In this document: in pieces, positions 40,988-47,981 of the stretch
Numbering within the stretch: the first letter of the stretch is position 1
How the letters are laid out: each line of letters starts with the position of its first letter
NCBI GenBank assembly: GCA_963790075.1
Contig: CAWBNG010000009.1
Span: 62,001-126,000 of the forward strand
DNA length: 64,000 nt
Direction of reading: 5' to 3'
DNA from: CAYOUV01 sp963790075
GTDB taxonomy: Bacteria > Chloroflexota > Anaerolineae > Anaerolineales > Villigracilaceae
Made by a program: the position numbers and the translations under genes
Notes under the pieces: generated by a model
The model's input: the letters and a program-made list of their open reading frames with translations, nothing else
Databases searched by the model: none
Told to the model about the DNA's origin: nothing

Positions 40988-42634
40988 ATGTCTGTTCAAG
41001 CACAGTCCCTACCCAAAATGCAGGATAAGACAGAAAGTGGTCTGCTCTCCTGGCTCATGACCGTCGATCACAAACAAATCGGCATCATGTATTTGGTCAC
41101 CGCTTTTTTGTTCTTTTTAGTTGGCGGGACCGAAGCTCTGTTGATGCGCTTGCAATTAGCTCAACCCAACGGCAAGGTTTTAACCCCTGACCAATATAAC
41201 CAGATCTTCACCATGCATGGTACGACCATGATATTTTTGGTTGTCATGCCGCTGGCAGCAGGTTTCGGTAACTATTTCGTTCCGCTCCTGATCGGCGCGC
41301 GGGATATGGCCTTCCCTAAGCTGAATGCCCTGAGTTACTGGACCTATCTGTTTGCCGGGATTTTTATGTACAGTAGTTTTGTGTTTGGGGGGGCGCCCAA
41401 TGATGGCTGGTTCAGCTATGCTCCATTGACTGAAAAACTGTACTCGCCAACCCATGGTATGGATTTTTGGGCAATGGGTATCTTGTTACTTGGAATTGCC
41501 ACCACAATCGGCTCTATAAACTTTATTGTTACAATCATCCAACTCCGCGCACCGGGTATGACCATCAACCGTATGCCGATGTTCGTTTGGACGACCTTCG
41601 TAACCTCCTTCCTGGCGGTCTTCTCTCTGCCTTCCCTGACGACGGCAGTTGTGCTCTTACTCCTTGACCGCCAACTTGGAGCCCATTTTTATAACGTTGC
41701 TCAAGGCGGCACAGCCTTACTCTGGCAGCATCTATTTTGGTTCTTTGGCCACCCGGAAGTTTACATTCTGATCCTGCCTGCCATGGGTATGGTTTCGGAA
41801 ATCATCCCCGTCTTTTCAGGGAAGCCTTTGTTTGGATATATGGCTGTTGCTTATTCGGCCGTTGCGATCGGCTTTTTGGGGTTCACTGTCTGGGCCCATC
41901 ACATGTTTGCCACCGGTATGCCAGCAACATCGTTATTGTTTTTCTCGGCTGACAGTTTCCTGATCGGAGTGCCAACCGGTGTAAAGATTTTCGCCTGGAT
42001 GGGAACGATGTGGAAAGGAAAGCTGCGTTTTTCGTCGGCGATGCTATTTGCTATAGGGTTTGTTGCCTTGTTTCTGGTCGGCGGGTTGGATGGCGTTCAC
42101 ATGGCTGTTGTGCCGATCGACTGGCAGATTACCGATACTTACTACGTGGTGGCTCACATTCATTACGTGCTTTTTGGCGGCGCAATTTTCGGCATTTTTG
42201 GGGCCATCTATTACTGGTTTCCAAAAATTACCGGCCACCGTTTGCAGGAAGGGATCGGCAAATGGCATTTCTGGATCATGTTCATTGGGATGAATTTGGT
42301 CTTCATGCCCATGCATTTCTTGGGAATTGCTGGTATGCCCCGACGTATTTACACCTATGGCGATGGCCTCGGTTGGGGGACTTGGAATTTTGTCGAAACG
42401 ATTGGAGCATTTGCCATCGCAGTTAGTGTATTGGTCTTTCTAATCAACTTCTTCGTGTCAATGCGTAAACCCGCAACCCATGAGTTTGATCCTTGGGACG
42501 GCTATACCCTCGAATGGACTACGGGTTCCCCTCCACCCGCCTATAATTTCGCTGAAATACCCTCGGTCCGGAGCCGACGTCCCTTATGGGATCAGAAGCA
42601 CCCTGAAATAGCCGATTGGAAGGTGGGCGAATGA
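40988..42634 (+). CDS. ctaD: Cytochrome c oxidase subunit I (haem-copper, A type)
   Basis: The ATG at 40988 follows GGAAGGAG, giving 548 residues and about 12 membrane helices. It reduces oxygen to water and pumps protons. Ligands: HGTTMIFL (low-spin haem), HPEVYILILP with the D-channel Glu and CuB His, HHMFATGM with the two CuB His, PTGVKIF with the K-channel Lys, and HIHYVLFGG with the haem a3 His. The Glu in HPEVYI, and ARDMAFPKLNALSYW with the D-channel Asp and Asn, place it with the A1 type. All sites look intact. Confidence 0.97.
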   Translation: MSVQAQSLPKMQDKTESGLLSWLMTVDHKQIGIMYLVTAFLFFLVGGTEALLMRLQLAQPNGKVLTPDQYNQIFTMHGTTMIFLVVMPLAAGFGNYFVPLLIGARDMAFPKLNALSYWTYLFAGIFMYSSFVFGGAPNDGWFSYAPLTEKLYSPTHGMDFWAMGILLLGIATTIGSINFIVTIIQLRAPGMTINRMPMFVWTTFVTSFLAVFSLPSLTTAVVLLLLDRQLGAHFYNVAQGGTALLWQHLFWFFGHPEVYILILPAMGMVSEIIPVFSGKPLFGYMAVAYSAVAIGFLGFTVWAHHMFATGMPATSLLFFSADSFLIGVPTGVKIFAWMGTMWKGKLRFSSAMLFAIGFVALFLVGGLDGVHMAVVPIDWQITDTYYVVAHIHYVLFGGAIFGIFGAIYYWFPKITGHRLQEGIGKWHFWIMFIGMNLVFMPMHFLGIAGMPRRIYTYGDGLGWGTWNFVETIGAFAIAVSVLVFLINFFVSMRKPATHEFDPWDGYTLEWTTGSPPPAYNFAEIPSVRSRRPLWDQKHPEIADWKVGE

Positions 42635-43197
42635 GTGCCTTGACTTCACCAGCTCATAATCACAAAGTTATGACGGCACGCATTGCCCTGTTGATTGCGC
42701 TTGGAACCGAATCGGTGTTCTTCGTGACACTTATCGTGGCTTATATTGCTCTCCGAAACCAGTTCAATTGGCCAATGGAGCATACCCTCAGTCGATTGGC
42801 TTTTCCACTTGCCAATAGTGCTGTTTTAATTCTAAGCGCGCTAACTGCCTGGCGCGCTCAAGTCAGCATAAGGCGAGGAGACCAATCTGGTTTAAAAAGC
42901 TGGTTGCTGGTTACTTTGTTGCTGGGATTGCTTTTCGTCGCCGGGCAGGTATTTGACTTTACCAACGCCGGTCTTCGGATCAATGACCAAGCCTTTGGCG
43001 GGGTCTTTTTCACCCTGATGGGATTCCACGCCCTGCATGTCCTGGCCGGTGTCGTCATCCTGGCCATGAACAGCCTCCGAGCCCGGTTAGGAGACTTTAG
43101 TGCAGAAAAACACATTGCGATTGAAATTGGAACCTACTTCTGGTACTACGTGACCGCCGTTTGGATAATCTTGTTTGCGGCCTTGTTTCTCGTATGA
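42631..43197 (+). CDS. ctaE: Cytochrome c oxidase subunit III, first copy
   Basis: The 188-residue protein has five membrane helices and lies inside the oxidase operon. Its ATG overlaps the stop of ctaD by four bases (ATGA). It has the usual ESVFFVTLIVAYIALR start and GFHALHVLAGVVILA near residue 130, with the conserved HxxHV. Subunit III supports proton uptake and stability of subunit I. A second subunit III gene lies at 44218. Confidence 0.9.
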   Translation: MSALTSPAHNHKVMTARIALLIALGTESVFFVTLIVAYIALRNQFNWPMEHTLSRLAFPLANSAVLILSALTAWRAQVSIRRGDQSGLKSWLLVTLLLGLLFVAGQVFDFTNAGLRINDQAFGGVFFTLMGFHALHVLAGVVILAMNSLRARLGDFSAEKHIAIEIGTYFWYYVTAVWIILFAALFLV

Positions 43198-44015
43198 GCC
43201 TAATTCTGTACTATCCATGGAATTGGTACCCAAGCGTCGTCATTGGGTTCGGCATTTGGACCGTAGCATATTTGCTTCTGATCGGCCCCTTGCGCCTGCG
43301 TTTTGGTTGGGGTAAATTGCCAACCCCGGGACAGCAAATTGCATTTCATTTCGGCACATTGATTGCATTATTTGCCTTGGTTTCTCCACTTGACACGTTG
43401 GGAGATGAGTATCTCTTCAGCGCACACATGGTTCAGCATCTACTTTTATTGTTTATCACTGCCCCACTTTGGCTTCTGGGCATACCCGGATGGTTATTTG
43501 ATCGTTTATTGCCGAGGAAACAAATCGTCAAGTTGGCGCGGATGCTGACTAATCCGCTCGTATCGTTCTTTATCTTTGCATTTGTCATGATCGTTTGGCA
43601 TCTACCTGTATTTTACAATTTAGCCTTGGAGCATGAAAGTCTGCATATTTTTGAGCACCTGACGTATTTGGCTGCCGCAGTGATCGGCTGGTGGCCGATT
43701 GCAGCACCAGAAACGCGAATCGCCCCCAAGCCAACACCGCCGGTACGCATGTTGTATATCTTTTTGTTGACAATCCCGTGTACGGGTTTGGCTGCAATCT
43801 TGACCTTTGCAATAGTACCCTTTTACCCCTTTTACATTTCCGCTCCACGCATCTTGGGTTTAAGCGTCCTCGCGGACCAGCAACTTGGCGGGCTGCTTAT
43901 GTGGTTGCCGACCCACCTGGTCCTGTTATCAGCATTGAGTCTGACATTCTTTGGCTGGTTCAGCTCCTTGAAAAATAACACAGGTAATCATCACCCGGCC
44001 AGCCAACTACCTTAG
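43194..44015 (+). CDS. ctaG: CtaG-type oxidase assembly protein (caa3 CtaG)
   Basis: The ATG at 43194 overlaps the previous stop (ATGA), giving 273 residues and about seven membrane helices. It fits the caa3-type CtaG family: FHFGTLIALFALVSPLDTLGDEYLFSAHMVQHLLLLFITAPLWLLG near residues 50-95, with the His pair in HMVQHLL, and later FEHLTYLAAAVIGWWP. It helps bring copper into subunits of the oxidase. It is a different family from the eukaryotic Cox11 type, and its presence goes with the caa3 operon. Confidence 0.88.
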   Translation: MSLILYYPWNWYPSVVIGFGIWTVAYLLLIGPLRLRFGWGKLPTPGQQIAFHFGTLIALFALVSPLDTLGDEYLFSAHMVQHLLLLFITAPLWLLGIPGWLFDRLLPRKQIVKLARMLTNPLVSFFIFAFVMIVWHLPVFYNLALEHESLHIFEHLTYLAAAVIGWWPIAAPETRIAPKPTPPVRMLYIFLLTIPCTGLAAILTFAIVPFYPFYISAPRILGLSVLADQQLGGLLMWLPTHLVLLSALSLTFFGWFSSLKNNTGNHHPASQLP

Positions 44016-44024
44016 GAGACTGAT

Positions 44025-44228
44025 ATGGAAAAACATCCTGGTATTCATATGCCATCACCAAGTTATTGGCCAATTACGTTGGCTTTTTCATTAGCCTTGA
44101 TCGCGATTGGCGTGGTGTTCAGTCCGATCGTGAGTCTGATCGGTATTGTCCTCTTGCTGGTTTCTTTCGGCGGTTGGACGATGGAAAATCGAAAATTCGA
44201 CCAGGAAGGAGGCGGACATGACGAATAA
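44025..44228 (+). CDS. Small oxidase subunit-like membrane protein
   Basis: The 67-residue protein has two membrane helices (about residues 15-32 and 34-50) with a polar tail. It sits in the oxidase operon between ctaG and the second subunit III gene, whose ATG lies inside its end (11-base overlap). Position and layout fit the cytochrome c oxidase subunit 4-type small subunits. No catalytic residue is visible. Confidence 0.65.
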   Translation: MEKHPGIHMPSPSYWPITLAFSLALIAIGVVFSPIVSLIGIVLLLVSFGGWTMENRKFDQEGGGHDE

Positions 44229-44805
44229 TGAGATAGCCAAAACGGCCCCCGTCCCACAACGCGAAAATACAAAACTGGCTATGTGGCTGTTTCTCGGCGG
44301 TGAGGTTGTATTCTTTGTTTCGCTGATTTTGACGTTTATTATGACCCGCCTGACACAATCGGATTATGAAACGCAGTTCCGATCCCATTTGAGCATACCG
44401 GTCATCGCCATCAACACCTTCATTTTGGTGACCAGCAGTTACTTTGTAGTGCGCGCGCTTGAGGCGATAACGTTCAATGGCGACCAGAAGAAGTTGCGCA
44501 ACAATTTAATCGTAGTCCTAGCCCTGGGTCTGCTTTTCTTGGCTGGACAAGCCTTTGAATGGACCACATTGTTTCGGGAAGGTGTCAATCTATCCAGTAC
44601 CTTCGGTACCCCATTCTTCACGGTAACTGGTATCCATGGTACGCATGTTTTTGTGGGTGTTTTGTGGATAATTTACTTGCTGGCTGGCCACAAGCGATTG
44701 CCGTTTACAAAGGAGAACCATCTGGCAATCGAAAACTTCGGTTTGTACTGGCATTTTGTCGATATCGTTTGGATTGTCCTGTTTACTTTAATATATCTAA
44801 TCTAA
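44218..44805 (+). CDS. Cytochrome c oxidase subunit III, second copy
   Basis: The 195-residue protein has five membrane helices. KLAMWLFLGGEVVFFVSLILTFI near residues 18-40 and FFTVTGIHGTHVFVGVLWIIYLLAG near 128-152 are subunit III marks (the E of GGE and the HGTHV). It is clearly different from the first copy at 42631, so they are old paralogues rather than a recent duplication. The ATG overlaps the previous gene. A second subunit III in one operon suggests two forms of the complex or a divided subunit. Confidence 0.85.
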   Translation: MTNNEIAKTAPVPQRENTKLAMWLFLGGEVVFFVSLILTFIMTRLTQSDYETQFRSHLSIPVIAINTFILVTSSYFVVRALEAITFNGDQKKLRNNLIVVLALGLLFLAGQAFEWTTLFREGVNLSSTFGTPFFTVTGIHGTHVFVGVLWIIYLLAGHKRLPFTKENHLAIENFGLYWHFVDIVWIVLFTLIYLI

Positions 44806-44815
44806 TGAGGATGCT

Positions 44816-45097
44816 ATGACCAGAGAAGCTGTAGAAAAACGTCCGAACTACCTGCTTATATTTATCCTGCTGGCCGCCTTCACTTTTATAGAAACCCTAG
44901 TCAGTTATGTCCAACAACAGGCCATCAAGTTTCCTGTGCTTTTAACCTTATCGTTGGTAAAAGCTGTTCTGGTGCTTTTGTATTTTATGCATTTGAAATT
45001 TGATACACGCCTCTTCAGCTACCTATTTATTGCTGGCTGTGTATTGTCAATCCCCCTGATTCTTGTTATCACACTTGTCATGCCTGCCATTATTTAG
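44816..45097 (+). CDS. Cytochrome c oxidase subunit IV, prokaryotic type
   Basis: The 93-residue protein has three membrane helices: about residues 12-30, 37-57 and 65-90. SLVKAVLVLLYFMHLKFDTRLF (near 44-65) is the family mark, with MHLK. It is the last structural gene of the oxidase operon, 10 bp after subunit III. TGAGGATGCT precedes the ATG. The 71 bp after it lead to the response regulator gene, with AAAGGGG as ribosome binding site. Confidence 0.88.
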   Translation: MTREAVEKRPNYLLIFILLAAFTFIETLVSYVQQQAIKFPVLLTLSLVKAVLVLLYFMHLKFDTRLFSYLFIAGCVLSIPLILVITLVMPAII

Positions 45098-45168
45098 CCT
45101 TCCGATTAATTAATTTGGGGGCAAGAGTGTACAGAGCCCTTGCACCAAATTCTGCAAAGGGGTAAACT

Positions 45169-45873
45169 GTGTCCGATATGCCTGTGCATCGCGTCCTCCT
45201 CGTTGACGATGATCCATTAATTTGTAAGGGCTTGAAATTTAACTTGGAACAAGCTGGTTATCAGGTCGCGACTGCCAGTACCGCACATACCGCGCTTGAA
45301 ATATCCAGTCGTCTGCCATTTGATATAGCGATCCTGGATGTCGGATTGCCGGATGACAGCGGGTTGGATCTTTGCCGCAAGCTAAAAGATAGCCAAAGCT
45401 TACCGGTAATATTTTTAACTGCCCGCCGAAGGGAATTGGACGAAATTGTCGGTTTGGAAGTCGGGGGAGATGACTATGTAACGAAACCCTTTAGCACGGA
45501 TTTGTTGTTGGCGCGTATCCGTGCAGTCCTGCGTCGATCTGAAAAAATCACCCCACGACCAGAGCCTATCAATAAACCTATCGTTGCCGGGCATTTCGAG
45601 CTGAATTACATGACTCACATTGCCAGCAAACAGGATGTAACACTTGATCTGGCGCCTCTAGAATTTTCACTATTGCATTTATTCGTTTCACATCCGGATC
45701 GCGTTTACACCAGTGACGCATTGGTCGAAAGTATTTGGGGTGTCGAATATAAAGGCGAACGACAAGTTCTTTACGTGCAGATTCGAAGTTTACGCGAAAA
45801 GATTGAAGAAGATCCATCTAATCCACGACATATTGTGACCCTTCGCGGGGTTGGATATAAATTTGTGCCGTGA
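45169..45873 (+). CDS. Response regulator, OmpR/PhoB family
   Basis: The 234-residue protein starts with GTG. Residues 5-118 form the receiver: acidic residues 13-15 (DDD), phospho-acceptor Asp57 in ILDVGLP, Thr in FLTARR, and Lys in YVTKPF. Residues about 130-234 are the winged-helix DNA-binding domain (LAPLEFSLLHLFVSHPDRVYTSDALVESIWG and VQIRSLREKIEEDPSNPRHIVTLRGVGYKF). It lies after the oxidase operon and overlaps the kinase gene by four bases (GTGA). OmpR-type proteins bind direct repeats about 11 bp apart, and such repeats are found before the oxidase operon and the cupredoxin gene. Confidence 0.93.
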   Translation: MSDMPVHRVLLVDDDPLICKGLKFNLEQAGYQVATASTAHTALEISSRLPFDIAILDVGLPDDSGLDLCRKLKDSQSLPVIFLTARRRELDEIVGLEVGGDDYVTKPFSTDLLLARIRAVLRRSEKITPRPEPINKPIVAGHFELNYMTHIASKQDVTLDLAPLEFSLLHLFVSHPDRVYTSDALVESIWGVEYKGERQVLYVQIRSLREKIEEDPSNPRHIVTLRGVGYKFVP

Positions 45874-47297
45874 GAAAATCGATCAGTCTCCACTCCTATC
45901 TGTCTTTAACGAATGCGATACTGATCTTAATGGTTTTGGGGGTAATTGGTTATATCTGGTCACGAGGGCAACAAGACGCAATCGAGCGTGAATTACGATC
46001 CGAAGTACGCGACCATGCCCTTCTTTTGGCTACAATCGTCAGCCAAAAATTTGATCAGAATCCAGATCTGAATATCGATGCCTATCAGCTTCCGCCCAAC
46101 ATTACCAACGCTGATTACATTGTTGCTTATTTAGCAAACGATCTATCACTGTACAATCTAGGCGACCAACCGCTGACGGTTGAGCAATCTAATTATTTCA
46201 GGCAATATGGGCACACCGCCTTGAATGGGGATAGTAACGTTGTTCGTCTGCGCTGGGGTACCAAGACTGAAGAGAGTATATATGCCAGTTCACCGGTCCT
46301 GGACCGCTCTGGAAAGATATCAGGAGCCATTTGCGTTATTTTGCCTCTTGACCGATTGGGGTCGCAGTTTACTCGCATGCGACTGACCCTGTTATCGATC
46401 GTTCTAGGTGTTTCACTTATTGGTATTGTTGTAAGCTTTTTGTTCACGAATTTGATCACACAGAGGGTTGTTGATGCTGAAAAGCTGGCTGCCAGGGTGG
46501 CGCAGGGAGATTACCAATTGAGGTTACCCGAAACTGGACCCCGAGAGCTGCAGGAATTGGCTACTCACCTGAATCAGATGGCACAAGAACTACAAGACCA
46601 AACGCATCAACGACAATCTTTACTTGCTAATGTGACTCACGAGCTGGCCCGACCTCTAGGTGGACTTCAACAGGGTGTCGAAAGCCTCCAGGGTGGTGCC
46701 TTTAGGGATAAGGAGCTATCAGCCGAATTGTTGGATAACATGGCGCAGACGATCCGTAGTATGGAGCTTCTGATTGATGATATCGGGTTGGCGGCTCATC
46801 CGACCACAAAACCTATTCAACTTAATCGAACTTGCTTTCAACTTGAACCATTCTTGCGAAGTTTGGTCACCCGTTTCAGGACAACTGCCCGGAACCACGA
46901 GATCGAGATTGGCCTTGATTTACCTCCTTCCTTGCCGGAAATCTATGCTGACGAAAAACGTCTCAATCAAATTATGGGAAATTTAATTGATAATGCGCTA
47001 AAGTTTACACCTCGAGAAGGTCGTATTAATGTCACGGTTAAATTTCCCGATCGAGAGCATATCCAGCTAGTGGTCAGAGACAGCGGCCCAGGGATTGCTC
47101 CGGAAGACGCTCCTTATATTTTCTCGCCTTTCTATCAGGGGCGGACGGGTAAGCGCATCATGCAAGGTATGGGTCTGGGATTGGCGATTGCCCGCCAATT
47201 AACGGAAGCACATGGGGGTAGCCTCGTTCTTGAAAACGCCTCAGGGGGTGGTTCAATCGCAATTCTAAATCTCCCAAATAAGCGCGAACTTAACTGA
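45870..47297 (+). CDS. Sensor histidine kinase
   Basis: The 475-residue protein begins with a GTG overlapping the regulator gene. Two membrane helices (about residues 10-32 and 172-195) enclose a sensor region of about 140 residues that would lie outside. A HAMP domain follows, then the phosphorylated His257 in VTHELARPL, then an ATPase domain with the N box (NLIDNALKF), G1 (DSGPGIAPED) and G2 (GMGLGLAIA). The His-box has RPL where many kinases have RTPL. It phosphorylates the adjacent regulator. The signal is not known; oxygen, copper or redox state would fit. Confidence 0.93.
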   Translation: MRKSISLHSYLSLTNAILILMVLGVIGYIWSRGQQDAIERELRSEVRDHALLLATIVSQKFDQNPDLNIDAYQLPPNITNADYIVAYLANDLSLYNLGDQPLTVEQSNYFRQYGHTALNGDSNVVRLRWGTKTEESIYASSPVLDRSGKISGAICVILPLDRLGSQFTRMRLTLLSIVLGVSLIGIVVSFLFTNLITQRVVDAEKLAARVAQGDYQLRLPETGPRELQELATHLNQMAQELQDQTHQRQSLLANVTHELARPLGGLQQGVESLQGGAFRDKELSAELLDNMAQTIRSMELLIDDIGLAAHPTTKPIQLNRTCFQLEPFLRSLVTRFRTTARNHEIEIGLDLPPSLPEIYADEKRLNQIMGNLIDNALKFTPREGRINVTVKFPDREHIQLVVRDSGPGIAPEDAPYIFSPFYQGRTGKRIMQGMGLGLAIARQLTEAHGGSLVLENASGGGSIAILNLPNKRELN

Positions 47298-47346
47298 CCC
47301 TTAGATATATTTAACTTGAATAGAGATAATTACGGTCGAATATATA
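47290..47346 (+). promoter_or_regulatory. Cupredoxin promoter with the shared repeat element
   Basis: TTAACTGACCC (47290-47300) overlaps the kinase stop codon. TTAACTTG begins 21 bp further on (47311), where the oxidase promoter has the same pair 11 bp apart. The second copy gives TTGAAT (47316-47321) as a possible -35, and TATATA (47341-47346) would be the -10. The same half-sites at one and two helical turns point to the same regulator. Confidence 0.5.
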
Positions 47347-47387
47347 CTATTATTGTATTTAAGATTACTAACCAAAGGAGAAAAAAT

Positions 47388-47804
47388 ATGAAACAACGTA
47401 GGCTTTTATCCATCCTTGCCATTGCTTTGTTGAGTGTCCCATTCCTGGCCGGTTGTGGCCCAAAAAATGTCAAGGTTTCCGAGAAGTCATACAGCCTCGA
47501 TATGTCCTCCAACTCTTTCAAGGCCGGGCAAATCACTTTCAGTATCACCAATGATGCCACTGACCAGGCACATGAGTTTGTCATCTTCAAGACTGACTTG
47601 CCCGAAGACCAGCTGCCGCTTAACTCAGATGGTGATGTTGATGAGAGTGGACAGGGAGTTTCGCATATTGATGAGGTTGAGGACATCCAACCTGGTGAGA
47701 CGAAGGAGTTATCTGTGAATCTTGAGCCGGGGAACTACGTTGCGATATGCAACATGCCTGGCCATTATACACAAGGCATGCATTTCGCCTTCTCAGTCAA
47801 ATAA
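47388..47804 (+). CDS. Cupredoxin (plastocyanin-like) lipoprotein, first copy
   Basis: I start at the ATG at 47388 after AAAGGAG, giving 138 residues. A lipoprotein signal ends in LAGC. The rest is a cupredoxin fold. Type 1 copper ligands: His in AHEFVIF, Cys and His in AICNMPGHY, and Met in TQGMHF. It should carry electrons outside the membrane, plausibly to the CuA or haem c of the oxidase encoded just before. A second copy is at 50911. The promoter carries the repeat element shared with the oxidase operon. Confidence 0.88.
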   Translation: MKQRRLLSILAIALLSVPFLAGCGPKNVKVSEKSYSLDMSSNSFKAGQITFSITNDATDQAHEFVIFKTDLPEDQLPLNSDGDVDESGQGVSHIDEVEDIQPGETKELSVNLEPGNYVAICNMPGHYTQGMHFAFSVK

Positions 47805-47823
47805 ATAAAAAAACCGTTGGCCC

Positions 47824-47853
47824 AAAAGCGCCAGATTGCTGCTGGCGCTTTTT
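47824..47853. terminator. Terminator after the first cupredoxin gene
   Basis: AAAAGCGCCAG pairs with CTGGCGCTTTTT across a 7-base loop. It is followed by CTAATTAAAG. Confidence 0.85.
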
Positions 47854-47981
47854 CTAATTAAAGTAATTTCGGTAGGATGTAGATACCGTTTTGTTGGTGA
47901 TTAATTGCACATATTGATTGGGTGTGTGTAGGGTAAAATTACCGGGTCAGTTGGCTGACATAATTAATAAGGAGTTTCACG

